The translations under genes were made by a program, and so were the position numbers. From NCBI RefSeq assembly GCF_001522545.3, contig NC_031773.1:27167685-27231684 (forward strand): a stretch of DNA of 64,000 bases. Direction: 5' to 3'. This DNA is from Parus major. Lineage: Eukaryota > Chordata > Aves > Passeriformes > Paridae. Shown here piece by piece: positions 1 through 11,889 of the stretch. Under the pieces are notes generated by a model that was not told the DNA's origin, did no database searches, and saw only the letters and a list, made by a program, of their open reading frames with translations. Each line of letters starts with the position of its first letter. Positions within the stretch are counted from its first letter, which is position 1.

Positions 1-2415
1 TTTCTGCATGCTTGTGTTACTTAATGAAATGTCTGAGAACTGTCTGAAGTCTGAAATGCAACTTCATTGTGGTTTTTCGTGATAGACTGTTCCTTGATGG
101 CACTGAATTTGCATCCTCTTTGTATATTTTTATGCAACTCTTGCTGAAATTCATAGTTGTCTTTATTTTTCTGTAAGAAGTAGCTGAAATACTTTAGGGA
201 AATAGAAGTATTTTTTCTTAATTGTTAAGGTTGTTGCCTCTGATTTTTATTAGTGAAGGCTGAATAAGTAGAAAAAAATCCTTACATACTATAAAATGAA
301 ATAAAAACTCTTAGTATTTATTACTGTAATTTATTGGAATTGAAATGATGATTAACACTGTTGAGCTTGGCAATACAAATGCAGAGCAAAAATATTATTT
401 CAGCTTGTAATTCAGGTATAAGCCCAATTACCCCAAGAGGGTAAAAATGTTGAAGCATGGTGAAATAGATAATTTTAGGCTAGATATCTCAATTTTGTGC
501 TTGCTTGTTTGTTTGTTTTTCTGTTTCAAATGAGAGTTTTAAAGAGCAATTTAAAGTAAAACCTAACTGCAGTGGGGTTGGAGAAAATCTTCTGAAGCAA
601 AAAGAAAAGAAAGAACATTTCTCCTCATTGGAAATAAATACAAGCAGAAATTTAATGAGACCAATGCCATGGTTAGTTATATACAATTTGTTTAATGCAA
701 AACAAGTCTTTCAAAAAGATTGTTCACAAAGCCAGCTTTTCTGTAGATCAGAGGGCCCATCCTTGCTGTGCACACACTTGACACCTCCAGAATTGTAAGA
801 GTTCATGCCCATGTGAACTGGATTTGAGGAAAAAAAAAATAAATTATACTTTTAAATATTAGAGTCCAGTGGGAGTAATAAGCTTTTAACCAAAAAATTC
901 CAATTTAAAAATAGAGATGTGCCTAAAAAATGCTTTCTTTCCAACCTTCATTATTGCAAACAGCTTCCACTTCTCTCCACCTCACAAATATGCACATATT
1001 TTTATTTCCTTTTAAATTACCTGGCAGCTCTTTACAGGTATATACTTCTGTTGGCTCTCTCTTCCTTTCCTATCATTTCTCTTTCATCACCTGATGATGT
1101 AGTTTTGTATCTTTGCCTGACATTTGCAAGAATTGTTGCCAAAACTATAAGATGCTCCTTCCTGTTTGGATACGTTTCTTAGTTCCTAAGAATTGCATGA
1201 CTGCAGTACAATTTGTGATCTCTAATATTCACCTGTCTTGTAAAGACTCTCCAAGCTCATCAGCTGATTGGAAAGATAGTCCTTTCCCTTCCCCAGTTAG
1301 AAGACAGTGGCTGAGGTGAAGGCAAATCAGATTTTTGCTCCCACCCAGAGCAAGCCTTTGTTCTGAAGCAGCCCCTTATGTCATCCCCAGGTTTACACAC
1401 AGGGATGCTGAAACAGTGGTTCGTTGGTTTTTTTCCTTAGTAGTACCATTAGATATGGATCTAGAAATGAGGTGGGAGAAATGTAGGAATGCATTTCTAA
1501 CAGGAGAAAACTAATGCAACCTGAAGAAAATCTCAGAGATGGTATCTTCAACCCACACGTGGTACAATTAGTAGTCTAGTTGAACATGTAATAATTCTGC
1601 AGAGTAATTGCTTTTTCTGCTAGAGCTTGGTGAGGAGAAGTGTGACTTGCTAATCATGCAATCAGCTTAACTTCCAGGTTGGGTTTTTTCCCCCCAAGTT
1701 ACAGTTTCCATCCTTAAGGCATTCCTGTTTTCCTCAAAATGAGCACCTTGGTGTTAAGGAATTAATTAGAATTTGTTCACGGATGCTAATGATGTGTCTA
1801 TTGTGTTTTACTTAACCTTAGCACTTTGTTTTGGAGAAGAAAAATTATCTTTAGACTTTACTGCACATTCTCATGAATAAAATAAAAATACAATTTCTGT
1901 CATCCCAAAACTGAACCACATTCCGCAGTAGTCCATAATGGTTTCAAAAATGCTGTCTTTAGTTTGGAAGAAGTATCATTAGGAGAAGAACAATCTACTG
2001 CTTAGAAAAAAAGACAAAAGGTGCTATAACCAAAAGACAATAGAAAAAAAGTACTCCCTTAATCAGTTTGCTTTATTTCCCAGCACTCCTTATGTCATGG
2101 TGGTTCACCATTTCCCTTGGAGTCAGACAGCATCCTCTACTGTTTGCAGAATAAACATTTCTGCTTCCTATTGATCTGGGAAATACCTAGGCAATCCCTT
2201 TTTCCCCTTCCGGTATTTTCTTTTAAATAATAACAAGAAGGCTGAGAGACAGAGACCTGTCTGCAGCCTTTCTAGAGCAGGGCATGTAATCTTTCCTGCT
2301 TTGTTTTGCAAAACACAGGGTCACAATCACGAGGTTACACATCAGTTGGTGTTACAATGCTTTTTTCTCCTTTTCTTTACACTTCTCTACCCTCTCTGGA
2401 GTTGGTACCAAATAA
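1..2415. other. AT-rich unique DNA, no gene recognised
   Basis: This stretch has stop codons in every frame at short intervals and no recognisable protein motif. I see no mobile element. It is ordinary avian intronic or intergenic sequence as far as can be read by eye. Confidence 0.6.
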
Positions 2416-2419
2416 TACC

Positions 2420-2520
2420 TTTCAGAAGGTATTGAGTTGAAAGGAACCTTGAAGGTCACCTAGTTTCATGGCCCCTGCCATGGGCAGGGACATCTTCCAC
2501 TACACCAGGGTGTTCAAAAA
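2420..2520 (-). mobile_element. CR1 LINE 3'-end remnant
   Basis: The + strand carries the reverse complement of the avian CR1 3' untranslated region: a 'gaaaggaaccttgaaggtc' segment, then 'cccctgccatgggcaggga' and 'cttccactacaccaggg'. These blocks, in this order, are diagnostic of CR1 in birds. About 100 bp survive. The copy is truncated on the far side, as is usual for CR1 (5' truncation during target-primed reverse transcription). The terminal octamer repeat is not clearly preserved. No coding capacity remains. Confidence 0.85.
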
Positions 2521-2529
2521 CCTTTTGTT

Positions 2530-5500
2530 TGGTCTCTTAGCATCTCTGCCTTTATAGTGAGTAGTCAGGTTTGAGACAGGGTTTCAAACATTTTGCTGAA
2601 AAAGCTGAGTTTGTGTGTTTGAGAGTTCTCTCTTCACTACGGGGTTTTCTCCTCTTGATCTCAAATCTACTTTGAAGATAGCTTTGTGAAATTGGGAAGT
2701 CAGCATTTATAATATCTTCACACAAATTGGTTTTCTATGCTTGACAATATTTTCTTTCAGCCTTTGAATATCCCTGAATAGAGATACCTGTTGCCCATTC
2801 AAGTTTTTTTCTTCATTAATTAATTTTAAATCCTTGTTTTTCTTCATGAGAGTAGAAATTTTTGCTCCTTTTTGCTTTATATGAATGAGGTTTATAATTT
2901 GTTTTTAGTTTTTTTACTACTGCTTTTCACCCTGTTTTTTAGTCAGCTGGCTCATTTAGTTAAACTTCATTCATCAGAAACGGATCTATTGGTTTTTATG
3001 TAAGCTACGATTTGAAGAGGACAAAGAAAGAAATAACCTCCCTGAACTACACTTTTCTTTGAGTAAATGTATTTTTGAGTGCTTGGATGTGGAGATATAT
3101 ATTGTATTCGGTACTTTAGTCTCTGTTTCTGCCCTAGTCAGACAGTCAGAGGCTGGGTGGTCTGGGCGTAAAAAGTGTTTCTGTGTGCAGGTGCCAGGAG
3201 TTGTTATATTCAGGAGTATAGGCTAGACCCAGTTTCATGGGTGAAAATGTAGCCAGTTTAGTGGACTTCTCTTCCATTTTTGTTTGTTTTAAATACAATT
3301 GCTCAAATTGCTCAGTTCAACCAGAACAGGACAAGAATCATTACAGTTTTGCTAAAGATGCTTAGTCTTTATAAGCTTTAGAGAACAAATTCCAAAGTGA
3401 GTAATTAGAGCTTTAGCTAGAAATCTCTGTCCCATGGCACACTGGTGGGATATTATCAGAAAGGCTTATTTGTTTGTTTGTCTCTACATATGTGTGTTTT
3501 CAGACTGAACTAACTCTCATCTCATTATAAGAACAAAAGAAAATGTAATTTTCTTTGATATCATCAAAATCAAATAACTCTTGCAGCAAAAGAAACATAA
3601 TTACTCAAACTTCTTTAATCCACGGTTTCTGCTATGACTTGTTTTAGTTTCATGATGTAGATCTAAGCTGATCTTTTTTTCTTCCACTGTTGGGTGCTGA
3701 CACTTGTGTGTATGTTGCTTTTACTTAATTAATTTAGCAGTCCAAAAATGTCTCTTCTTTCCTTGAACCCCATTTGTCCTGTTACTCCTGGAAAAAAAGA
3801 TCTTTGATTGAACAGTAGCATTCAGAGATTTGAGTCTCCACTTTCTTCATGTTTATCAAATTTGATTCCCCATACTTCAAAGATAAATGGTTTTGATTTA
3901 CAGATGATGGTTCTGGTGGTTTTAAGGATAAAGCTAGACAATGACAGGATGACAGTTACTGTCCTAAAATTTGTGCAGTCTTGCTCTTTTAATGCATTAA
4001 ATATTGCATAAATTTGAAATTTGCTTGAAATTTATTTGGGTCTTTTTAATTGGTGATATTCACAATGTATATTTAGCATTTTGAGAATGATGATAATTAA
4101 AAATTATTACTGGAGCAGCATTGAGATGCATTAAGCTACCACCACCACCACCAAAAAACCCCTTGCCTTTCACTTTAAACTGCATGTGCCATCTAGGGTA
4201 AATCCACGTGCCTGTTGTATACTTTGGACATGATTTTAGATACAATTAGATCTCTTCACAAAGTTTCAGGTTTTTTTGTAAAATGTAGTTGTTTTCCATC
4301 TGGAAGAGATAAGCACTTTCTGGGGAGAAAAAGGCAGAAAGGCAGGTAGCTGTGCTGATGTCAGCTTGCTGAGACAGGAGGACATTGGTGGAGTTGGCAA
4401 ATTTAATGTCTGACGTGGGGTAGGTAAATGCATTTCAAAAGTTGAGTTAGAGTAGATTAAATTTTCTTGAGAAATTCTTTGCTGGGTCAGCTTCTATTTT
4501 ATCTTTTATAAGCAGTTTTTTGTCTCTAGATTTCAAATTCCTGAGATCATTCAAAGACCTGAACCTACAGCACATATTACTTCATTTTGCAGCTGAATAC
4601 ATTTAAATGAAAAGATTGAAAATTAAAATTTTGCAAAGCTTAATTCAGATATAAAAAGATGATTAAACAGGAGCAGGAACAAAACAACTTTTCCCATTTC
4701 TCATCCAACCTTTTTTGCTTACTTTTAAAAGGAAAAATAGGCCTGTGCAGTTGTGCAGGTATTCCATTAGGGGGCAATGTAATATTGCACTGGAAAGAGG
4801 ATGAGGCAACAGAGATCAGGGGATATACAACACGTGTAGGTTTGATAAGGTTGAACTTATCTAGGTTTAGTCGTCCTAAAATTAACCCAGTATAACTGCA
4901 GGATGTATGTTAGCTCAGTGGAAGAATGAGGAAAAAAATTTCCTTGATATTGTTAGGATATTTTACTAGATGTAATGGATTTGTTGTTATAATAGAACTT
5001 CCTTAAATTCTTTCTAGTTAGAGAAGTTGCAAAAGGATTTAATAAAGCAAATTCCATCATGTTTACTTGCCAAATTTCTCAGGCAAGAATTTTGTAACCT
5101 TTTTGAGGAAAAAGCTAAGAATATAAATTATTTTTAAATAAGTAACTTCAAGTAAAAGTTCTACTGAAATTGGAGCACTTAATATGTGTTTTTAACAGCT
5201 CAGACATATACTACCTCTGTTCTTCCAGATTTTACAAAGGTAGTAAATAATAAAACCTCAGAATTATGTTTTCAGTTTTAACACTTAAACAAAATATTGT
5301 CCCATAAACACACTGCTGAAAATGTAATGTCACTGCCTGCACTGTAGATGGAAATGGTTTCTACACTTCACATATCTTGATCTCTCTGTAATCTCCTGAT
5401 AACCACTTGAAAGTGTGAGGTGTGCCAGCAAAAACACTGCTTTATATTTTCTCTATTCCTTAGCACGTGTTAGCCACACTGATGAAAACAGAACACTGAT

Positions 5501-6480
5501 TTGGATCAGCTTTTGAGGTGACACAATATGGTGCCTCTTATACTGAGATAGTCACATGAACTTTATGTTTCCTATTTTCATTTTCATATTAGGCACCTAT
5601 ATTTTTGTTCCTAGATTTAGGACAGTGATTAACTTAATTGAAGTCAGTGGATTGGGATGATTCCTATGCAGGTTCAAAAGTGCAGATGTGATTATCAGAC
5701 TTCAAAGGCAGTTCTGGAGAAGTTTTAGGTTGATAAATTCCCTAGGTGTGGATGAGAATGTTTAAAAAGGCTTGCAAGGCATGTATTGCAAGGGAGCAGG
5801 CACGGGCACAGACAATGGTGTACTGCTCAGTGATAACTGTATCATTCTATATTTCAAAGAAACTTTTTTATTGTATATTAATAAGTTCATTTTATGTGTT
5901 AGGCTTAAGTACATTATTTTCCATTCACTAATTCAGTAAAAAAAAATCTACTTATCCCACAAATTTAAGCCTTTTTTATTATTAAATTTTTCTTTGCAAA
6001 TATGAAGTAAACTGGTAGTTGTGGTTATTCCTACCTTAAGTATGCATGTATGTATGTTTGTTTCTACAGCAAGTGGTGCTTGTTCCCTGTGGAGTGACAC
6101 TGCAGAGGTGCTTTATTTTGCTCTGAAATACTGAAATGGAGCTAGGGCATCCAACCAAAACCCATGCTTGAATGATCCAGTGTTTAATTGTACACAGATG
6201 AGGAACTTACACTCTCTCATGTTCTTTTTTTTTTCTTTTTTTAAATGCCTTTATTTTTTTCCAGAGCTGCACAGAGACAACACATATAAATAGTCTCAAA
6301 GCTATTAACTTCCTCATCAGTGCTATTTTTGCCAGCAGCCTCTGATTAGTGCTGGTTCCATTATGAAAATGTTTGCATGTATTTCCCAGAGGGTTGACAT
6401 ACTCTAGAAAGAAACATGCTGTTACCTTGTGAATATGGCTAGGTATGACACCTAAAGGTAAAATGTGTTTGTTTGGGTTT
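2530..6480. other. Unique AT-rich DNA, no gene recognised
   Basis: No mobile element or convincing exon stands out. A weak splice-acceptor-like site lies before position 6070, but the donor that would close it is poor. Short T/G runs and TATG repeats (about 6042-6062) are the only simple sequence. Confidence 0.5.
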
Positions 6481-6508
6481 TTTTCTCATTTTTACACCCC
6501 CCTGCCCC

Positions 6509-6510
6509 CA

Positions 6511-6543
<33 letters not shown>
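6509..6543. repeat. (CA)n microsatellite
   Basis: A dinucleotide CA run of about 17 units, interrupted by one 'ta' near its left end. It is preceded by a C-rich stretch (about 6496-6509). A candidate length-polymorphic marker. Confidence 0.95.
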
Positions 6544-6981
6544 CCTCTGCCCCTCTGCATGACTGCTGCACAGGAGTGCAGAGAAATGAGAAATTGAAAG
6601 TTTCTTTGAAAAACTGAAAATCGAAGCTTTCTCTGTGGGTGAACTGGCTGTCTGACCGTGTCACACCCTTTGCTTCCTGCGGGTTTGGGAGAAGGACTGC
6701 TCCCAGAAAAACAGGAGAGCAAAGCGCTGATTCTCAGGGTGGATGGCCTGCTGCAGAGGGTGCATTTTATGTAGTTTTTCCCTTTAAATAGATGGAGCAC
6801 AGGAAAATATAAAAATCTGTTTTGAACATTCCATTGGCTATTCAGAAAAGATCCATTAACAGGGCATTTTGCTTTAGACTTTTATTTGCCTAGAGATCTT
6901 TTTTACAAGATATGACTAGGTGGTTTGCATGTGAATACACAGAATTTCATCTTAACAAGATAAACAACATTAGTAACCTAC

Positions 6982-7058
6982 TCAGCTTTTACAATGGAAA
7001 ACGCTGTTGGTGAGCTGTCAGAGGTTTCTAGTAAGATTGATGAGTGGGGTTTAAGTAC
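6982..7058 (-). other. Candidate 77-bp exon on the minus strand
   Basis: Read on the minus strand, a good acceptor (T-rich tract ending ttttttaactttcag) precedes 77 bp that are open in one frame (begins VLKPHSSILL, ends AFSIVKA plus two bases). A GTAGGT-type donor follows. The peptide is not recognised. The opposite strand also has an open frame over the same bases, so strand is uncertain. Pseudo-exons with signals this good are common in introns, so this is a candidate only. Confidence 0.15.
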
Positions 7059-7064
7059 CTGAAA

Positions 7065-8935
7065 GTTAAAAAACTGCTTCGTAAAATATGTCAGTCGTTT
7101 TGGTTTATGGCCCCTTTCCATTTTCACGAGTCCAGGCAATACTGAGCAGTGTTTAAAGGCTGCTGGTGACATTGAACTTTGCAGAGCACAAGGCTGATCC
7201 CACTGCTGCCTGCCCTGAGCCAGGCTCCAGCCCTTCCCTCTGATACGAATTGGAGAGAAGCACACCTAGAGCAAGTGAGGCAGAGACTGAATTTAGTTTG
7301 GTTTCAGTGTAATTGGGTAGTTAGTGATTCCCCCCTGAGACTGATGATATCATGAGTGTGCCCTATCTGCTGGTTCAAGGTGGGTGGCCTCCCTGGTGCT
7401 GCTGGGGCCACCCTTGGGAATGGTTTTCTGAATAAGCGACTTTTCCAGCTGAGGAGGAGCTAGGGGGTTGGAGAGGGGAAATCTGTGGTGAATGACTGGC
7501 TCAGGCTCAGACTGGGTATTTGTTTTAAATAGCTACGGTGGTAATTGCTGCTTACAAGCCTTGGTAAAAAAAGTATAAAGTATGATATGTATGCTGCAGT
7601 ATATAGGAAACAACTTGTTCTTCCAGGAGAGCACAACCAGTTTATTATTTAAAGTAAGATGAATGTTTAACACACATAGCAGATTTTTTTTTTACCCTGT
7701 TCATTCAGTCATTGTCTTCTTCCCCACCCTTTTTTCTCAGAACAACTAAGGGAGGAGGAAAGGCAATTCTTATGAAATGCACTCATGCTTGCTAAGTTTA
7801 CCAAGCTTGATTTTTCAACTCCTCCCTCCTCCTGGGGATTATAGAGTGGGAAAATGTAAATTTGACAACTGGGCAGTTTTTTGTAAGGAGTTACCTGTTC
7901 ACATCATCGCTTTGCTTGGAGGACTCCACAAAGCCACAATTGGAAAAAGCATCTAGAAGGGTACAGCTCACAGTTCTTGTTCCCTGGTCTACAGTAAACA
8001 AAATCGAGTGTGCAACAAATGGTGACATGCAATCTAAATGTCAATACCTGCCAACTGCATAGACACTGTCAATACAGTAGGATATAGAAGAAACCATGCT
8101 TCTCTAGCTACAGGGACACACATTTCACAGGTGTGCTTATTTCCTTCTTTTTGATGGTTGAAAGTCATTAAAGTTACTCAGGGTAATGTTCTTAGCTTAG
8201 TGATTGATTAATGATTATACTCTTTAGGTAATCTGTTGACGTAAAATCTTACCTCAAGTAAGTTTCATAAGCATTTCCATTGCAATTCCAAGACTGAAAA
8301 AAAAATAAATTAAGTGTATTTGATCTTTTAAGCATGGTTTCATGGGGAGAAATGCTGCTTAAAGGGGTTTCTTCTTGAAGGACCTGCAACAGAGATTGTG
8401 GGTGTGTTGTGGCTTGGTGACGGCCCAGTGTGTGCTCCTGAACATGTTCTCTCTTCTGCTGCATGTCCTGCTAGACAGGCATATGTGATATTTTATGTGT
8501 CCCCTGGGAAGCCTGAGCTATGTAGTGCAGGTCTCCTCCTCCTGTAAAACCTCAGAGCTAGGTAGCACTCATCATAAACCAGTGTTTTAAAGTGATTTAT
8601 ACCTTTTCCAACTGAAGGAAGAAAAATAATTACTTGAATATCTGTTAATTCTTGCCTTGAAACCTACCCATTTCAGGCTTTTTGTTCTTGTTTCTGTAGG
8701 TCTGCATTGGCCCTACTTTCCTATATATGGCCACTGTGGGCATGAAATCACTGCAATTTGGGATTGTCTGGCTTATGTAAATCTTTTTTAAAAGGGAGGT
8801 TGTTTGGTAATTGTGTAATGTACTGCAGGTGAACAGTAAGCAGGGCAGAGAGGTAAATACATAAATATATCTAAATAACTGTCTAGGTAACTGAATACAA
8901 AGATTCTGTAAGAGATTTTGGCCCTTTTTCTGTTC
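7065..8935. other. Unique DNA, no gene recognised
   Basis: Slightly richer in G+C around 7120-7500 than the neighbouring kilobases. Short open frames occur on both strands, but none resembles a known protein and none has convincing splice sites. Confidence 0.5.
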
Positions 8936-8937
8936 AG

Positions 8938-9030
8938 TTTTTTTGTTTGTTTGTTTGTTTGTTTGTGGGGTTTTTTGTTTGTTTTTGTTTTGTGGGGTTT
9001 TTTTGTTTGCTTTTTGGGTTTTTCTTCCTC
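8938..9030 (+). repeat. T/G-only (TTTG)n-like tract
   Basis: The tract begins with pure TTTG units (about 8942-8966) and degenerates into T runs separated by GGGG and G. It contains almost no A or C on the + strand. Frames across it give low-complexity F/V/C/L peptides (or K/Q/N/T on the other strand), which should not be read as protein. Confidence 0.9.
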
Positions 9031-9039
9031 TTAAATAGT

Positions 9040-10675
9040 TTAAAAGATTTCCAGATGTTTCTCTGTTCAAAGCTTCTACTTATTTATTTGGAGGAATATC
9101 TTGGTAATCAAGTCCGATTGCTTGGTAATACGTAATGACATAAAAACTTATCTAAAACTGACTTTTTACTGTTTGTCAAGTCAGTATCATTTAGTCATTA
9201 ACTTGTCTTACAAATAATTAATTCATGTTAACATTCAGCTGTATACAGCAATATGTTAATTCCTGTATCATTTGCATCAGCATATCCAAAGGAAGGCAAG
9301 ATGCAGAGCAAAATGAAAGATTCCAAACAGGTATTACAATCTGTTTTGACACTGCATCATCAAGAGTGGTGTGGCAGTACTGATTGAGCTTACCCAACAT
9401 TGCCAGTTGCCAATGAAATTTGGGGTCACTCTATCCTCTGTGGGCTGCAGAGAAAAGTGTAAAATGTTTAGAAAGATCAAGCCAGTGGAGTGCTGAGTCT
9501 GTGAAAAAGATGGTAATATATAGCTGGTCCTTTCTTAAAGGTAGAAAAATTGCCAAGCTTCTAGGAAGTTTACACCATGGCTTATGTTTTGGTTGTCTTG
9601 ATTGAATAAATTTATGAATTATCAGCATTTTTCTCTAATGTACTCTTGTTGTCCTCTTTGATCATGCATTTGATATCTTACAGAGCCAAAGGGAATGTTT
9701 GTCATGTATGAGTCTATAGAAGTTAATAATTGCCATTAATCAATACCATTAAATGTCTTTTTTTTTTTCTAAATATTTCTAAAATGTTGAATGTCATTCT
9801 CCCCTGCTACCATGGTAACTGTACTGAGTCTTTTAAACCTTTGCTTCAGCTAGTGGTTACACTTTCAATTAGCAAAGTGAGAACTCTGTCAATCCTGTAG
9901 TAACACTAATTTAATTGGTTCTTGGGTGCAGCTGCCTCTAAACAGCGGGAGCGTTGTAAATGCTGTCACTGTGCTTGTTTGGTTTCTCCTCTCTCAAAAA
10001 TGTAAAGGCTTTTCCACCTGTGGTTTGTTTGTTTGTTTGTGGGGTTTGGTATTTAGGGTATGCCTTATCTCTAACTCTTTGCTTCCTTTTTCTCATTCCA
10101 AACCATCATCTCTTTTTCCATATTCTGCTAGCTTGATTCCAAGTGCCAGTTGTGATTTTTCCTATTCACAAACTGCAGCCTGGAACCCATGCAGGGCTTA
10201 CCTGCATTTGCTGTTGTGATTAATGAACAGTCATCAGGGGTGACACAATCAGCTGGGATTCAGGTCAGGTGGAGATGAAGTGGGGGATCCACTCTCTCTT
10301 TTTTGATTGCATTGGAAACAAATTGATATAAAATGCTCTGAGCCGATTTTTGAAGCCTAATGTATTAGACGAGTGTATGTGATGCACTAATGTTCATCAG
10401 TTTGTGTTTCTGAGAAGAAATAAAAGTGGTTTTCAAAGGTAATTTTAGGAACTTAATCAGCTGTGTGTCTGTTTTTGCTGGTAACTGGAAGGTTGAAGGT
10501 GAAATGAGTTCTTTTCAAATATTAGAGTATATAATGGTGGGACAAAACCATGGGATATAAGCTGATTTCCTTTTAAGAAGGGCTTCACTGGGCTTACCTT
10601 TCCTCTCATGACTGATATTAAGCATGGATTGATAAAATACTTATGGCAACATTGTTCTGGGAATTTGCAGGCTTA
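9040..10675. other. Unique DNA, no gene recognised
   Basis: No mobile element identified. The stretch from about 10330 to 10450 (AATGTATTAGACG, GATGCACTAATG) has the AT-motif texture often seen in conserved non-coding DNA, but nothing decisive. A short (GTTT)n tract lies inside it. Confidence 0.45.
10022..10050 (+). repeat. Short (TTTG)n tract followed by GGGG
   Basis: Several TTTG units followed by a G run and TTTGG. Same composition and strand polarity as the tract near 8.95 kb. Confidence 0.9.
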
Positions 10676-10679
10676 AGGT

Positions 10680-11000
10680 CATCTTAGACTAAAGACTACA
10701 TGCATTATGATTTTTACAGCTGAGCTTTGTCTGTACGGCTCTTCCAGCTAAGAATTTAAGCTCATTATTTTGCAGTAAGATTGTTTGCTTTCTGACACTG
10801 TAACCTGATTTACAGTGCATGTTATTAGTAGTCTGTTCCTTCTTAATGAATATAATCAGGCTGAAGACACATGAAACACAATTGACAAATACTGTGCATT
10901 GATTTTAAGCCTGGCCTGATTGACATACTAGAAGAATAGCCAATTTGCCAATAATAGGCTATTTGTCTAGCAAAATAAATGTTAAATCTTGAGAACTATG
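10680..11000. promoter_or_regulatory. Candidate conserved non-coding block
   Basis: A non-repetitive block of about 320 bp with balanced composition and many short AT motifs of homeodomain or POU type (TTAATGAATATAATCAGG, ACACAATTGACAAAT, CCAATTTGCCAATAATAGGC). It has no open frame. Calling it regulatory rests on texture alone; I cannot align it. Confidence 0.25.
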
Positions 11001-11569
11001 TTGAATTGCATTAAGGGGTCACTGCTCTAAGTGCCTCTTAAAGAAGACTACTTTAAAAAATCTATGCATCCCCTTATCATTCATTTGCACATCTCCAAAG
11101 ACGTAAAGGAACTGTTACAGGACATGGAATGAGAGCAAGTATAGAAGAAAGCACATGTCCATCTTGGGAACAGGAGTTATCACTGAGTTCTGGCACCATC
11201 CTCTTGGACATGCTTACTTCACTTCCACTGCCCAAAATTCACTTTCACTCTCCAAAATCTGTTCAATACAAAAAAAATTCTATTTAACTACTGGATTTTA
11301 TTGCACAGTTGGAGATTCACATATATACAATGTATTAGAAAGTCACTATGGGAAATATGTTGTGCATGGTGGTTCTTGTTTGGATTATTTCTTACTTGTC
11401 ATAAAAGGTCCTTTTTGTAGTTCAAAGGACAGGACATTGAATAATTTAAAACCAGTCTCTAAGTGAAAGTGTTATACTATCATTTTTTGTGTGGTGTTTT
11501 TAGTTTCCAGAATTGATGAGATCAGTTTGTCTTGAGTAGCATTGGCCACCCAAGCGAGCAAAGTTGCAA

Positions 11570-11885
11570 TTATTTTCTGGTCTGCTTTTATACTGTACAT
11601 ATTTGCAGATTACATTTCTTCATCACTTTAAGCTTCATCTTTAAACTTTTCCTTTTTCCCCTACGATGTGTTTATCCGTAGGTGCTGTATTTTTCTTTTT
11701 TTTTTTTTTTTTTCTTGGTACCTCGTTATTGCCTACTGCTGGCAGCTCTTTTAAGTGCAGTTTGAAGTTACTGAAAAATGCACAGCCGCTTAGCACAGCT
11801 TCAGCATATTCCCTTTGAAGTACATTTAAACTGCTTACTTGCACTTAGGGTTTTACGTATGTTTAAGCCTGGCACTTAAGCATCC
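11570..11885. promoter_or_regulatory. Candidate conserved non-coding block split by a T-tract
   Basis: Unique sequence on both sides of a homopolymer T tract. It has motif-dense segments (GCACAGCCGCTTAGCACAGC, AAGTGCAGTTTGAAGTTACT) and no open frame of note. The right part (about 11730-11880) looks the more constrained. Inference only. Confidence 0.2.
11696..11713 (+). repeat. T18 homopolymer
   Basis: An uninterrupted run of 18 T. Adjacent frames on the minus strand give a poly-lysine stretch that is an artefact of this run. Confidence 0.95.
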
Positions 11886-11889
11886 TTTC

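Noticed and set aside
3191..3240. Possible 50-bp exon before GTGAAA
   Set aside because: Both the donor and the surrounding context are too weak to support.
6070..6106. Possible 37-bp exon after a good acceptor (QVVLVPCGVTLQ)
   Set aside because: The donor is weak (GTGCTT) and no partner exon was found.
8645..9070. A 141-codon minus-strand open frame
   Set aside because: Much of it is the complement of the T/G tract and gives a K/Q/N/T low-complexity peptide. It is an artefact of simple sequence.
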